A DNA stretch of 64,000 nt. It comes from Thermococcus pacificus (GTDB lineage Archaea > Methanobacteriota_B > Thermococci > Thermococcales > Thermococcaceae). The DNA lies in the NCBI RefSeq assembly GCF_002214485.1, contig NZ_CP015102.1, positions 620,001 to 684,000 of the forward strand, read 5' to 3'. Shown in pieces: positions 38,251 through 47,645 of the stretch. The first letter of the stretch is position 1. Each line of letters opens with the position of its first letter. The notes under the pieces were generated by a model that was not told where the DNA came from, ran no database searches, and worked only from the letters and a program-made list of their open reading frames with translations. The position numbers were made by a program, and so were the translations under genes.

Positions 38251-38700
38251 GTGAGGCCGTTGGAAATAAGTAAGAGAGAAGAGGAGTACCTTGAGACCAT
38301 GTACCTCCTGCACAAGAACAAGGGCGTTATCCGCGTCAAGGACATAGCTAAAACGATGCGCGTGAAGCCGCCCAGTGTAGTCGATGCCCTCAAAAAGCTC
38401 GCCGACAAGGGCCTTGTCGAGTATGAAAAGTACGACAGGATCCTCCTGACAGATGAAGGAAGAAAGGTGGCCGAAGCTACCTACTCCAAGCACCTGCTCC
38501 TCACGCAGTTCTTCATCGACATCCTCGGCATTCCGCCGGAGATAGCGGAACAGGACGCCTGCCAGTTTGAGCATTACGTCCACGATATCACCGTTAAACG
38601 CATCAAGGAGTTCGCCCAGTTCGTACAGGAAGAGTGTCCCTACGTCCTCAAGCAGTTCATCAAGGAGAAGCTCGCCGAGAACGAAAAAGCTTCAGAATGA
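38251..38700 (+). CDS. DtxR/MntR-family metal-dependent regulator
   Basis: The protein has 149 residues from the GTG at 38251; a TTG at 38260 (MEISKREEEYLETMYLLHKN) with GGTGAGG upstream is an attractive alternative. The DtxR-type winged helix (VRVKDIAKTMRVKPPSVVDALKKLADKGLVEYEKYDRILLTDEG) is followed by the metal-binding dimerisation domain with HLLLTQFFIDILGI, AEQDACQFEHYV and a late Cys/His set. It has no SH3 domain, as in MntR. A TATA box (CTTAAACA, 38223-38230) is followed by TTGGCCAACCTAA, possibly its own operator. Regulated metals are Fe or Mn by family. Confidence 0.82.
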   Translation: MRPLEISKREEEYLETMYLLHKNKGVIRVKDIAKTMRVKPPSVVDALKKLADKGLVEYEKYDRILLTDEGRKVAEATYSKHLLLTQFFIDILGIPPEIAEQDACQFEHYVHDITVKRIKEFAQFVQEECPYVLKQFIKEKLAENEKASE

Positions 38701-38741
38701 ATGCCGCTCTTCTTTACCCCTTTAAAAATGGTAAAAAGGCC

Positions 38742-40079
38742 TCAAAAGGCTCCACCGAGGTAGGCGAAGTAGGCCAGGAACACAATTGCCAGGGCGTACA
38801 TGAGCGGGTGGAGCTCCCTTCCGCGGCCGCTGAAGAGCTTGAGCAGTGTGTAGCTTATGAAGCCCGCTCCTATTCCGTCGGCTATCGAGTATGTGTAGGG
38901 TATCATAACGAGCACGAGGAATGCCGGAATGGCCTCTGTGTGGTCGGTGAAGTCTATCTCCTTGACGGCACTGAGCATGTAGTAGCCGACTATGACGAGC
39001 GCAGGCGCTGTTGCGAAGGCCGGTATCGCCCCGGCGAGGGGTGCTATGAAGAGGCCTATTCCGAGGAAGAGCAGGCCGGTGACGAGGGCTGTCATCCCGG
39101 TTCTTCCACCCTCCTCTATTCCCGCGGCGCTCTCAATGTAGGTCGTGACGGTTGAGGTTCCCAGGACGGCACCGACGGTGGTTCCTATTGCATCGGTCAG
39201 GAGAACCTTCTCAGCATCCGGGACCTTTCCGTCCTTCGTCAGGAAGCCGGCCTTGGCGCTGAGTCCGGTGACCGTTCCGAGGGTGTCGAAGAAGTCCACC
39301 ATGAAGAAGGCGAAGATGACTCCCAGTGCCCCGACGTTGAGAAGCCCCTTGAGGTCCATCTTGAGGAAGGTGTAGCTTATGTCAGGCGTTGAGAACAGGT
39401 GGTCGGGCCAGGGGGCGGCCCCAGTCAGCCAGCCCAGGACGCTGGTGGTTATTATCGAGATCAGCAAAGCTCCCTTGATGCGGAGCGATATGAGTATCGC
39501 CGCGAGGAAGAGGCCGAAGAAGAAGAGCACTATCTCCTTGCTTGCGAGAGCGCCCGTGTTCAGCCCGGTGAACTGGAGGACACCTGAGTCGTTGACGACG
39601 GCGGTGAGAAGGCCCACATCGTTGAGGCCGATGAAGACGAGGAAGAGCCCGATTCCGGCTCCGACGGCGTACTTCTGGCTGAGCGGGATGGCGTGGATTA
39701 TCGCGCTCCTGACCTTGGTGACGCTGAGGGCTATGAATATCAGGCCCTCGACGAAGACCGCCGCGAGGGCTATCCTCCAGTCGTAGCCCATCCCGAGGAC
39801 GACGCTGTAGGCGAAGTAGGCGTTGAGGCCCATTCCCGGAGCGAGGGCGAAGGGCTTCTTGGCGTAGAGGCCCATCAGGATTGTCGCGAAACCGGCTGCC
39901 AAGGCAGTAACTGCCACCAGCGAGTTGAAGGCCTCTTTACCCATGGCATCGCTGAGTATACTGGGGTTGACAAAGAGGATGTAAGCCATCGTCATAAAGG
40001 TGGTAACGCCGGCCAGGATTTCGGTCTTCATATCTGTTCTGTGCTTATCAAACTCGAAGTAGTCCTCAAACCAGCCCAT
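38742..40079 (-). CDS. NCS2/AzgA-type purine permease
   Basis: The protein has 445 residues with about 12-13 membrane segments. MGLNAYFAYSVVLGMGYDWRIALAAVFVEG and TSTVTTYIESAAGIEEGGRTG are signatures of the AzgA subfamily of NCS2 transporters, which import adenine, guanine or hypoxanthine with protons. The TATA-like element (ACATTTAAAAAACC, minus strand) lies near 40125-40140 and the ATG at 40079 has GGAGGG upstream. It is monocistronic. The specific base cannot be fixed by eye. Confidence 0.9.
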   Translation of the reverse strand: MGWFEDYFEFDKHRTDMKTEILAGVTTFMTMAYILFVNPSILSDAMGKEAFNSLVAVTALAAGFATILMGLYAKKPFALAPGMGLNAYFAYSVVLGMGYDWRIALAAVFVEGLIFIALSVTKVRSAIIHAIPLSQKYAVGAGIGLFLVFIGLNDVGLLTAVVNDSGVLQFTGLNTGALASKEIVLFFFGLFLAAILISLRIKGALLISIITTSVLGWLTGAAPWPDHLFSTPDISYTFLKMDLKGLLNVGALGVIFAFFMVDFFDTLGTVTGLSAKAGFLTKDGKVPDAEKVLLTDAIGTTVGAVLGTSTVTTYIESAAGIEEGGRTGMTALVTGLLFLGIGLFIAPLAGAIPAFATAPALVIVGYYMLSAVKEIDFTDHTEAIPAFLVLVMIPYTYSIADGIGAGFISYTLLKLFSGRGRELHPLMYALAIVFLAYFAYLGGAF

Positions 40080-40201
40080 GAGCTTACCCTCCGTGAATTG
40101 ACTTGTTTTTGCCTAATAGGTTGGTTTTTTAAATGTTTTTTAACGCAAAAATGTTAAAAGATGAAAGGGTGGGGTCCTGAGAAGAGGTATCGAGGACACC
40201 C

Positions 40202-41206
40202 TCAATCCAGCACCGAGAAGCTCCTCACCTCGATGCCAACGCGCTCCGGCATTTCTTCCACGCTGAAGGGCAGTTCTTCGAGGAAGCGCTCCGCGAGGAT
40301 TACTTCGCCTTCAATCCCGAGCTTCAGCCTTATCCTCCCGGGCAGGAGCTCGTAGTCGATTACCTCCGCCGTGTCCCCTGACTTTATGTAGACGCTCTCC
40401 GGGCGGAAGAAGACCCTGACCTTCCCTTCCCCCGCAACGTCGAAGCAGAGCCCGTTGAGGCAGGCCCTCCCGTTCTCCGCTTCAAGCTCCAGTATGTTGC
40501 TTAAACCAAGAAACCTCGCCACGAACTCGGTCTTTGGCCTGTAGTAGAGCTCCAGCGGTTTTCCGACCTGCTCTACCCTGCCGACGTTCATGACCGCTAT
40601 CCTGTCGCTTACCGCCATGGCCTCCTCCTGGTCGTGGGTGACGTAGATAGTGGTTATCCCAAGCTCGCGCTGGATCCTCTTTATCTCTCCTCTCAGGCGT
40701 TCCCTTATCTTGGCGTCGAGGTTGCTGAGCGGCTCGTCGAGGAGCAGAACCTCCGGTTCAACCACCAAGGCCCTCGCCAGCGCGACCCTCTGCTGCTGGC
40801 CGCCGCTGAGCTGCTCTGGATAGCGGTTCTCAAAGCCGGTCAGACCCACAAGCTCAAGGGCCCACCTGACTTTCCTCTCTATCTCCGGCTTTGGCAGTCT
40901 CTTCATCTCAAGCCCGAAGGCGATGTTCTTGAAGACGGTCATGTGCGGGAAGAGGGCGTAGTCCTGGAACACTATCCCAATCCCGCGCTCGTAGGGGGGT
41001 AAATCGTTCACCGGCTTTCCGTCGAAGAGTATCTCGCCCCGGTCGGGTCTCTCAAAGCCCGCTATCATCCTCAGCGTCGTGGTCTTCCCGCAGCCGCTCG
41101 GCCCGAGTAGCGTGAGGAACTCGCCGTCCTTGACCTTCAACTCGCCTATTTCCAGCTTAAAGTCGTCCCACTTCTTGATAACGCCCCTCAGCTCGACCCT
41201 CACCAT
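40202..41206 (-). CDS. ABC transporter ATP-binding protein (Fbp/Thi/PotA type)
   Basis: The protein has 334 residues. Walker [11 protein letters not shown]-loop, signature LSGGQQQR, Walker [13 protein letters not shown] and the switch His THDQEEA are all intact. The C-terminal third (about 235-334) is a TOBE/OB domain. It energises import with the two-domain permease encoded just upstream. The ATG overlaps the permease stop, with GAGGAGGT before it. The substrate class is thiamine, iron or similar by family. Confidence 0.92.
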   Translation of the reverse strand: MVRVELRGVIKKWDDFKLEIGELKVKDGEFLTLLGPSGCGKTTTLRMIAGFERPDRGEILFDGKPVNDLPPYERGIGIVFQDYALFPHMTVFKNIAFGLEMKRLPKPEIERKVRWALELVGLTGFENRYPEQLSGGQQQRVALARALVVEPEVLLLDEPLSNLDAKIRERLRGEIKRIQRELGITTIYVTHDQEEAMAVSDRIAVMNVGRVEQVGKPLELYYRPKTEFVARFLGLSNILELEAENGRACLNGLCFDVAGEGKVRVFFRPESVYIKSGDTAEVIDYELLPGRIRLKLGIEGEVILAERFLEELPFSVEEMPERVGIEVRSFSVLD

Positions 41207-42825
41207 ACCTCCTCACCTATCCTCTCTATCACCAGGAAGCTCAGCGTTGAAATCGCCATCAGGAGAACCGAGAGTGCAGAGGCGCTCCCGAACTGCCTTG
41301 CCCCGAGGAACTTGTATATTGCCACAGCCATAGTCGTGTACTCCGGCTTCGCCAGCATGTAGGTCGCTCCCAGCTCCGCTATACTCATGGCGAAGGCGAA
41401 GATCGCCCCCACTATCACGCCGCCGATGGCCAGTGGCAGCTCCACTTTCAGGAAAGCCTTCCACTCCCTCGCCCCCAGACTGAGCGCCGCCTCGAAGAGG
41501 TTCGGCCTTATCTTCTTGAGGCTCGTAGAAACGGCCCTCAGGACGAAGGGGTAGGCTATGACGGTGTGCGCCGCTATTACGATCCACATAGTGTAGTAGA
41601 GCGGTGTGGCGTGGAATACCCTGATGTAACCGAGGCCCAGCGTTATCGCCGAACTCGCGAGCGGGAGCATCGCTAAGACGTCGAAGAGCCTCTTTCCCCT
41701 GAAGTTCCAGCGGTGGAGGGCGTAGGCTATGGGCAGGGCCACGAGGACCGAGAGAAACACCGTGGCGAGGCCGAAGGTCAGGGAGTTCCTCACCGCCCCC
41801 AGCGTCGTCGCCCCGAACATCGGATTGTACTCGGCAGAGAATACCCTCCTGTACCATTCGAGGCTCCACTGGCCGTTGAAGTGGAGCGAGTCGTAGATAA
41901 CCGCCAGAAGCGGAGAAACGATGAAGATGAAGACTATGAAAGAGTAAACCGCTATTGCAAGCCCCCTGAGGCTCAGCCAGTCCCTTTTTGTGAAGGGAAC
42001 CGGCTTCCTGAAGACCCTCTGCTCCTCCCTCTTGGCGTAGGCGTCGAGGGAGCGGAGATAAATATACATGAAGACCACGCTCAGGGTTATCTGGATTATC
42101 GCCAGGGCAGAGCCGGTCTTGAAGTCGAGGAGCGTCATTATAGAGGTGAAGATGTCGACTTCGATGGTGGCGTACTGGTAACCGCCGATGATGAGGGGTA
42201 TGGAGAAGCTCAGGAAGCAGAAGACGAAGGTGAGCATCGCGGAGGCAAATATCGCCGGGGAGAGCATGGGCAGCGTTACGCGCCAGAAGAGCTTCCAGCC
42301 CCTCGCTCCAAGGGCCATCGCGGCCTCTTCGTAGTGTGGGTTGATGCGCTGCCAGAGCGACGAGACCATCCTGATGACGATGGGAAAGTTGTAGAACGCG
42401 TGGGCTAGGAGTATGCCCTTCCAGGAGTAGAGTATTCCGAGATCACGCCCGATTAGCCCAGTCACAAACCCGTTCTTCCCGAAGAGCAGGATGTATCCGA
42501 GGGCAACCATAACGCTCGGCATCACGAAGGGAACCGTCAGAACGGCCTTTACCGCCCTCTTCCCGGGAAAATCGTACTTGGCGAAGATGTACGCCCCGGG
42601 GAGCCCGAAAGCTAGGGTCAGGAGCGTCGAGGCTATCGCCTGCCCGACCGTGAATAGGATGACGCGCCTGTGATAGTCGTTCGCGAGAACAGAGCTGATG
42701 TACCTGAGCGTGGGGCCGTTGTCCCACAGCCCCATGTAGATAATGCTGACTAGGGGGATGTAGAAAAAGACCATCAGGAAAGCCAGCGGAATGAGGAGCA
42801 CAAGCTGGGTGGGCCTTATCCTCAT
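41200..42825 (-). CDS. ABC transporter permease with two fused permease domains
   Basis: The protein has 541 residues in two homologous halves, each with about six membrane segments and the EAA cytoplasmic loop ([21 protein letters not shown] and [21 protein letters not shown]). This duplicated architecture is that of FbpB/ThiP-type permeases. No substrate-binding protein gene is adjacent in this window, so it must be encoded elsewhere. It is transcribed with the ATPase. A short 80-base region separates it from the divergent P1 peptidase. Confidence 0.9.
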   Translation of the reverse strand: MRIRPTQLVLLIPLAFLMVFFYIPLVSIIYMGLWDNGPTLRYISSVLANDYHRRVILFTVGQAIASTLLTLAFGLPGAYIFAKYDFPGKRAVKAVLTVPFVMPSVMVALGYILLFGKNGFVTGLIGRDLGILYSWKGILLAHAFYNFPIVIRMVSSLWQRINPHYEEAAMALGARGWKLFWRVTLPMLSPAIFASAMLTFVFCFLSFSIPLIIGGYQYATIEVDIFTSIMTLLDFKTGSALAIIQITLSVVFMYIYLRSLDAYAKREEQRVFRKPVPFTKRDWLSLRGLAIAVYSFIVFIFIVSPLLAVIYDSLHFNGQWSLEWYRRVFSAEYNPMFGATTLGAVRNSLTFGLATVFLSVLVALPIAYALHRWNFRGKRLFDVLAMLPLASSAITLGLGYIRVFHATPLYYTMWIVIAAHTVIAYPFVLRAVSTSLKKIRPNLFEAALSLGAREWKAFLKVELPLAIGGVIVGAIFAFAMSIAELGATYMLAKPEYTTMAVAIYKFLGARQFGSASALSVLLMAISTLSFLVIERIGEEVW

Positions 42826-42908
42826 GCCAACAACTCGGTTTTCGTTCTTTATAAGGGTTGATTGGACAAAATTGTTAAGCTTTGCTGAGAAGTATCCCCG
42901 GTGGTAGC

Positions 42909-43952
42909 ATGAAGGCCCCCGAACTTGGGATAAAAATTGGGATTCATGAGCACGGAAAGAGGAACTCCATAGCGGACCTGGGCGTCAGAGTTGGGCACAA
43001 GACGCTCATCGAGGGTGAAAACATCAGGACTGGCGTCACAGTCCTTTTACCGCCCGTGAAAAACCCCTACCGGGAGAGACTTTTTGCCTCAACCTTCGTC
43101 ATGAACGGCTTTTCCAAGCCGATAGGCTTCGTCCAGGTAAATGAGCTCGGCTACATTGAGACGCCCATCGCTTTAACAAACACGCTGAGCGTCTACACCG
43201 TTGCGAGCGCAATGGTCAGGCACATGATCGAGCTGAACCCGGATTTGAAGAGCGTCTCGCCGGTAGTTATGGAGTGCAACGACTCCTACCTGAACGACAT
43301 TCGGAGGATGGCCGTCCGTGAGGAGCACTACTTCGAGGCCGTTAAGAGAGCCAAACTCGACTTCGAGGAGGGTTCAGTTGGAGCGGGAACCGGAATGAGC
43401 GCCTTCGAGTTCAAGGGAGGTGTAGGCTCATCGTCAAGGGTCGTTGAGATTGGCGGGGAAGAATACACGGTAGCTTCCCTCGTCCTGGCGAACTTTGGCA
43501 GAAGGGAGGACTTGACCATCGCCGGCGTTCCGGTTGGACTCTGCCTGAAGGACTACCCCGGCAGGGGCACCTCCGGAAAGGGAAGCATCTCCATGGTAGT
43601 TGCTACGGATGCGCCCCTTACAGCGAGGCAGTTGAAGAGGCTCGCAAAGAGGGCCGTTGTAGGATTGGCGAGAACCGGCGGCTACGCCTACCACGGGAGC
43701 GGCGACGTTGTTTTAGCATTCTCTACCGCCCAGACGGTTCCAATGGGGAAGGAACCCGAACTCGTGAGCTTCCTACCCGACAACTCCCTCAGCAGGCTCT
43801 TCAGAGCTACCGCCGAGGCGACGGAAGAGGCGATAATCAACGCTCTCCTGCAGGCGAAAACAGTTGAAGGCAACGGGCACGTGAGGTATGCACTGCCCGT
43901 GGAAAAAGTGCTAGAAATTCTGGAAAGGCACGGGATGATTGAGCGTCCGTAG
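42909..43952 (+). CDS. P1/DmpA-family self-processing aminopeptidase
   Basis: The protein has 347 residues from the ATG at 42909 (GGTGGT upstream). NSIADLGVRVGHKTL at the N-terminus, GAGTGMSAFEFKGGVGSSSRVV in the middle and GRGTSGKGSISMVVATDAPL near 215-235 are the P1-family motifs. The Gly-Ser in GKGS is the predicted autocleavage site, making the Ser the N-terminal nucleophile of the beta chain. These enzymes are aminopeptidases or beta-peptidyl peptidases. P. horikoshii has a structurally known relative. The in vivo substrate is unknown. It is monocistronic with a T6 terminator. Confidence 0.88.
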   Translation: MKAPELGIKIGIHEHGKRNSIADLGVRVGHKTLIEGENIRTGVTVLLPPVKNPYRERLFASTFVMNGFSKPIGFVQVNELGYIETPIALTNTLSVYTVASAMVRHMIELNPDLKSVSPVVMECNDSYLNDIRRMAVREEHYFEAVKRAKLDFEEGSVGAGTGMSAFEFKGGVGSSSRVVEIGGEEYTVASLVLANFGRREDLTIAGVPVGLCLKDYPGRGTSGKGSISMVVATDAPLTARQLKRLAKRAVVGLARTGGYAYHGSGDVVLAFSTAQTVPMGKEPELVSFLPDNSLSRLFRATAEATEEAIINALLQAKTVEGNGHVRYALPVEKVLEILERHGMIERP

Positions 43953-43963
43953 GTCATTCGACT

Positions 43964-43980
43964 CTTTTTTACCATGGTTT
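43964..43980 (+). terminator. Oligo-T terminator after the P1 peptidase gene
   Basis: CTCTTTTTTACC about 12 bases after the stop codon, followed by a second GGTTTTTAG run, fits the archaeal oligo-T termination signal. Confidence 0.5.
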
Positions 43981-44038
43981 TTAGTGTTAACCCGGAATGT
44001 TTTTAGTTTTATCAATCCACTTTAGAGAAATCCGAAAC

Positions 44039-44050
44039 GCATATATATGC
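44039..44050 (+). promoter_or_regulatory. TATA box of the radical SAM gene
   Basis: GCATATATATGC is a strong, fully palindromic TATA box 32 bases before the ATG at 44082. GAGGTGAT lies at 44071-44078. Confidence 0.6.
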
Positions 44051-44081
44051 AAGATTTTCTTCATACCCATGAGGTGATAAA

Positions 44082-45692
44082 ATGGCCCGCATCGTCCTGA
44101 CGACGGACGAAACCCTGACGAGCACGTACCATGACGTGCCGTTGCTCGATTTTCTGGGCTGTGCGCCCTACGATAAACTGCCGAAGTGGGTCTTTCGCTT
44201 CTTTGACACCCAGTTACCGGATGAGAACGGTGTTCTAAGCCAGGCCCCTTACGGGCTGAGAAAGGTTGAAGCGGCACTGCTGAGGGATGGCTTCAATAGG
44301 GATGAAGTAGTGGTAGCCCATCCGCGGGCGGTGGAGCGGTTCATTGACGGGAAAACCACGATAGTTGCCCTTTACGAAATGGACCCCCTCGGCCTCGGGC
44401 CTGTCAGCATGATGTTCACGAACGGTGGCCAGTGGAGGAACTACACGAGCGTCAAGTTCAGGGAGCTGATCAACAGGATAAACCGGGTTCGGGAGGCAAA
44501 GGGGCTGAAGTTCAAGCTTGTAGTTGGCGGGCCCGGTGCATGGCAGCTCGAATTTAGAAGGGAAGAGCGGGAGAAACTTAGAATAGACCACGTTGTGATG
44601 GGTGAGGTGGATCACGTAGCGGGCGAAATCTTCAGGGACATAGAGAGCGGGAGTGCCGACGAGGCGGTATTCGTGAGGGGCTGGCCGAGGGTGGAGCAGA
44701 TACCAACGATAGTAGCTCCGTCCTACAAGGGGCTTGTCGAGGTCATGAGGGGCTGCGGCAGGGGGTGCCGCTTCTGCGAGCCCAACCTGAGGGTGGCCCG
44801 CTATATACCCATCGAGAAGATTGAAGAGGAAATAAGGCTCAACGTGAACGCTGGAATAGACCACGCCTGGCTGCACAGCGAGGACGTATTCCTCTACCGG
44901 GTGGAGGACAAGAAGAACTTCTACCCCAACGCAGAGGCCGTTGTGGAGCTCTTTGAGGTCGCGAGGAGGTACACGAGGAACGTGAACCCGACCCACGGCT
45001 CGGTGGCAGGGGCCCTGGCGATTCCGGACATGATAGAGCGGATCTCCGAGATAGTCGATGCCGGACCGAACCACTGGGTGGGCATACAGGTTGGCTTCGA
45101 GACGGCCTCGCCCGAGCTGATAGGCAAATACATGAACAACAAGATGAAGCCCTTCTCGCCCGAGGAGTGGCCCTGGGTTCTGCTCAATGGAACCTACGTC
45201 TTCAACAAGAACTACTGGTTCCCAGCTTATACCACAATCCTCGGCCTCCCAGGTGATACCGATGAATACGAGATAATGACGGCCCGCCTCATAGTCACGA
45301 TGGAGAAGGAACTCGAGGAAAAGCTCGGCAACAGGGCGCACTTCACGGTCACACCTCTGGCGTTCGTGCCCATGGGCCTCCTCAAGGACCAGGAGTTCTA
45401 CAAAATCGACGACATGATCACCTACGGCCAGTTCCTCCACCTGTACTACGCCTGGAAGCACATGATGCGGGAAGTTACGAGGGGACTGCCTGCGGTAATG
45501 AAGAACAACCCGTTCCTGATACCGTTCTACCCCCTGGCCAGACTGGGAACGAGGATCGTCATAAGGCAGATCGAGAAGTGGGGCAAAAGCAAAGGCTACG
45601 AGGTCAAGAGGCTGGAGCCGCTGGAAGGCCTAAGGATCGAGGTTGATGAGCATAGGTGGTATTCCAAGCCTGCCCTCGCGGAGGCCTACTAA
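44082..45692 (+). CDS. Radical SAM protein with N-terminal B12-binding-like domain
   Basis: The protein has 536 residues. The N-terminal 180 residues resemble the Rossmann domain found in B12-binding radical SAM enzymes (FKLVVGGPGAWQLE, VVMGEVDHVAGEIF). The radical SAM Cys triad is MRGCGRGCRFCEPN (C-x3-C-x2-C) near residue 225, and TTILGLPGDTDEYEI is a typical later motif. The C-terminus has helices with no extra Cys cluster. The reaction is unknown; the family includes methylthiotransferases and lipid or cofactor enzymes. The strong promoter suggests it is well expressed. It is convergent with the TIM-barrel gene. Confidence 0.85.
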   Translation: MARIVLTTDETLTSTYHDVPLLDFLGCAPYDKLPKWVFRFFDTQLPDENGVLSQAPYGLRKVEAALLRDGFNRDEVVVAHPRAVERFIDGKTTIVALYEMDPLGLGPVSMMFTNGGQWRNYTSVKFRELINRINRVREAKGLKFKLVVGGPGAWQLEFRREEREKLRIDHVVMGEVDHVAGEIFRDIESGSADEAVFVRGWPRVEQIPTIVAPSYKGLVEVMRGCGRGCRFCEPNLRVARYIPIEKIEEEIRLNVNAGIDHAWLHSEDVFLYRVEDKKNFYPNAEAVVELFEVARRYTRNVNPTHGSVAGALAIPDMIERISEIVDAGPNHWVGIQVGFETASPELIGKYMNNKMKPFSPEEWPWVLLNGTYVFNKNYWFPAYTTILGLPGDTDEYEIMTARLIVTMEKELEEKLGNRAHFTVTPLAFVPMGLLKDQEFYKIDDMITYGQFLHLYYAWKHMMREVTRGLPAVMKNNPFLIPFYPLARLGTRIVIRQIEKWGKSKGYEVKRLEPLEGLRIEVDEHRWYSKPALAEAY

Positions 45693-45696
45693 AGGT

Positions 45697-46542
45697 TCAG
45701 GCCTCTATCTCCTCGTACTTCTTCTTCATCAGCAGCGCGTCTTCCTCTATGTTGGGACTCTCGCTTATGACGACTCCTTTGACCTTGAACTCCTTGAGAA
45801 CCTTTAGGAGGTCCTCCCACTTCATGTCGCTCTCCTGGAGGTTGAGGTGCCTCCTCTCGCCCTTGGCAGTGTACTCTATGCCCGACATGTGTATGTGCAT
45901 ATTGTCTAGGGCTTCCCTGCCCAGTCTGTCCTCCAGGAGGGAGAGCATCTCCCGCCACTCCTCTATGCTGTTGAACTCCCCCTTGCTCCTCGCGTGGGCG
46001 TGGGCAAAGTCTATCGTCGGGAGAACCATCTCAAGCTCCTCGCTGAGCTTCACTATCTCCTCAAGGTCTCCGAACTGGGTCGGCTTTCCCGTCAGCTCGG
46101 GCCTTATCCAGACCTTGATCCCTTTGTCCATCAGCTTTTTCTCGATGTCCCTGAGGGCTTCGAGTATCTTCTGGTAAACACTCTGAGGGGGCTGCTTGAG
46201 GTAGTAACCCGCGTGGAAGACCACACTCCAGCCACCGGCGTCGTGCAGGCGCTCTGCGCTCTGGATTATCCTGTTCTTACTGGCCTCGACCTTCGCCTTC
46301 TCAGCCGCGTTGAGGTTGATGTAGTATGGAGCGTGGGCCGTGAGCAGGACGTCGTGCTTTTTGGCCACGTACTTTATCTTCTTCGCCAGTTCCGGCTTGA
46401 GGTTGACCCCACGGACGAACTCGAGCTCCATGGCATCTAAACCCAGGTTCCTCACGTGGGCTACGCCATCAATCGTTGAGCGCTTCGGTGTTGAGAGCGG
46501 AATCCCGGCCGTTCCGAAGCGCAGTCTATCAACCTTAAACAT
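45697..46542 (-). CDS. AP-endonuclease IV-like TIM-barrel protein
   Basis: The protein has 281 residues from the ATG at 46542 after GGTGGTGAG. It has the xylose isomerase/endonuclease IV barrel: LDAMELEFVRGVNL, LLTAHAPYYINLNA, SVVFHAGYYLKQPPQ, IRPELTGKPTQFG, LPTIDFAHAHARSKG, NMHIHMSGIEYTAKGERRH and VVISESPNIEEDAL. The His, Glu and Asp residues are placed as the trinuclear zinc ligands of Endo IV. It probably cleaves 5' to abasic sites in DNA. It is separated by 41 bases from the coiled-coil gene upstream. Confidence 0.82.
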   Translation of the reverse strand: MFKVDRLRFGTAGIPLSTPKRSTIDGVAHVRNLGLDAMELEFVRGVNLKPELAKKIKYVAKKHDVLLTAHAPYYINLNAAEKAKVEASKNRIIQSAERLHDAGGWSVVFHAGYYLKQPPQSVYQKILEALRDIEKKLMDKGIKVWIRPELTGKPTQFGDLEEIVKLSEELEMVLPTIDFAHAHARSKGEFNSIEEWREMLSLLEDRLGREALDNMHIHMSGIEYTAKGERRHLNLQESDMKWEDLLKVLKEFKVKGVVISESPNIEEDALLMKKKYEEIEA

Positions 46543-46583
46543 GCTCACCACCCAAAAGAATTAGGGAAGCCTAACTTATAAGC

Positions 46584-47645
46584 CTACCGTTCGATTTCCG
46601 TGCCCAGTATCTTTTCAAGCCTCTCGATTTCCTTCTCCAGCTCACTCTCAAGGTGTTCCAGCCTGTTCCCGAGCTTTTTGAGCTCTGCTTCCCTTTCTTC
46701 TATCAATCTCTTTAGCCTTTTGAGTTCCTCCTCCAGCTCGTGCCCCCTTGAGAGGATCTCTTCCCTCCTCACCTCAAGTTCCCTGAGCTCTTTCCTCCGG
46801 GCCCTTATCTCCTCTGCCCTCTCTTCAAGGTTCTCAAGGAGCCACTTCGCTGCCTTTCTCTGCTTGGGTTCGAGCTTCGGCTCAATCTTTCTGACGAACT
46901 CGATGAACTCCTTGGGCCGCCCAAGCGCAACGGAGCTGTCCCTTACGAGCTCTTCAGCTATCGGCTCGTGGAGGCGCATCCTCTTCACGGGCTTCTGGAG
47001 CTTTGAAACCTTCGAGCGGACCTCCAGCTCTTCGTTCTTCACCTTTGAGGAGAGCCTCTTGATTTCCTCTTCCAGTTTGGGGAGACCTTCCCTGTCGTAG
47101 AACTCCTCAAGTTCCCTCTCCCCAGTACGGAGCCTCTCGGTCAGCTCAGTGAGCTCATCCTTCACCCTCTCAATGTCTTTCTTTACATCTTCGATCTCCC
47201 GCATCTTTTCCCTGATCCTGAGGTCTTCCAGCCCCTTCTCAGCCAGTTCGTTGTGGTAGTTCAGGTACTCCTCGTTCAGCTCCTTGAGAAGGCGGTTTAT
47301 GGCGTAAACGTCCTTTTCAAAGATTATGAGAAGGTACCTCCCGTGCCCCACGTGGAGCTTCGCCAGGTCTGGGAGGCGTTTTCCCAGGCTTTCCATGTCG
47401 TTCACGCTGCTGAGGGCGTTTCTGAGGGCGGTGACGTAGCTCCTGCGCTCTGCGGTCACTATCTTCTTTATGCTATCGTCCACGTTCTTTGGAATGTCTT
47501 TCCTATCCAGCTTGTCTATTCTCTTCAGAATCTCCCTTACTTTCTTCTCCAGCCGTTTGTTGTAATTCTTCCTTATTTTCTCAGCTTCCTTCAGGGCTTT
47601 CTCCCTCTTCCTTTCGTACTCGTCAAGCGCTTGCTCCAGCTTCAA
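46584..47645 (-). CDS. Long coiled-coil protein
   Basis: The protein has 353 residues from a TTG at 47645 (GGGAGAAAG upstream). Almost the whole chain is charged heptad coiled coil (residues 1-60, 120-215 and 265-350), with a short globular insert HVGHGRYLLIIFEKDVYAINRLLKELN. There is no membrane segment, ATPase or known domain. The gene overlaps the end of the DUF373 gene by 23 bases, so the two are made together. It could be a scaffold or tether for that membrane protein; that is inference. Confidence 0.65.
   Translation of the reverse strand: MKLEQALDEYERKREKALKEAEKIRKNYNKRLEKKVREILKRIDKLDRKDIPKNVDDSIKKIVTAERRSYVTALRNALSSVNDMESLGKRLPDLAKLHVGHGRYLLIIFEKDVYAINRLLKELNEEYLNYHNELAEKGLEDLRIREKMREIEDVKKDIERVKDELTELTERLRTGERELEEFYDREGLPKLEEEIKRLSSKVKNEELEVRSKVSKLQKPVKRMRLHEPIAEELVRDSSVALGRPKEFIEFVRKIEPKLEPKQRKAAKWLLENLEERAEEIRARRKELRELEVRREEILSRGHELEEELKRLKRLIEEREAELKKLGNRLEHLESELEKEIERLEKILGTEIER

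Noticed and set aside
42826-42908. TPP riboswitch ahead of the ABC transporter
   Set aside because: The gap is only about 80 bases and shared with a divergent gene. No thi-box pattern was found.
44235-45461. 408-residue minus-strand open frame opposite the radical SAM gene
   Set aside because: It is a shadow of a GC-rich gene. The radical SAM motifs are on the plus strand, with a strong promoter and ribosome-binding site.
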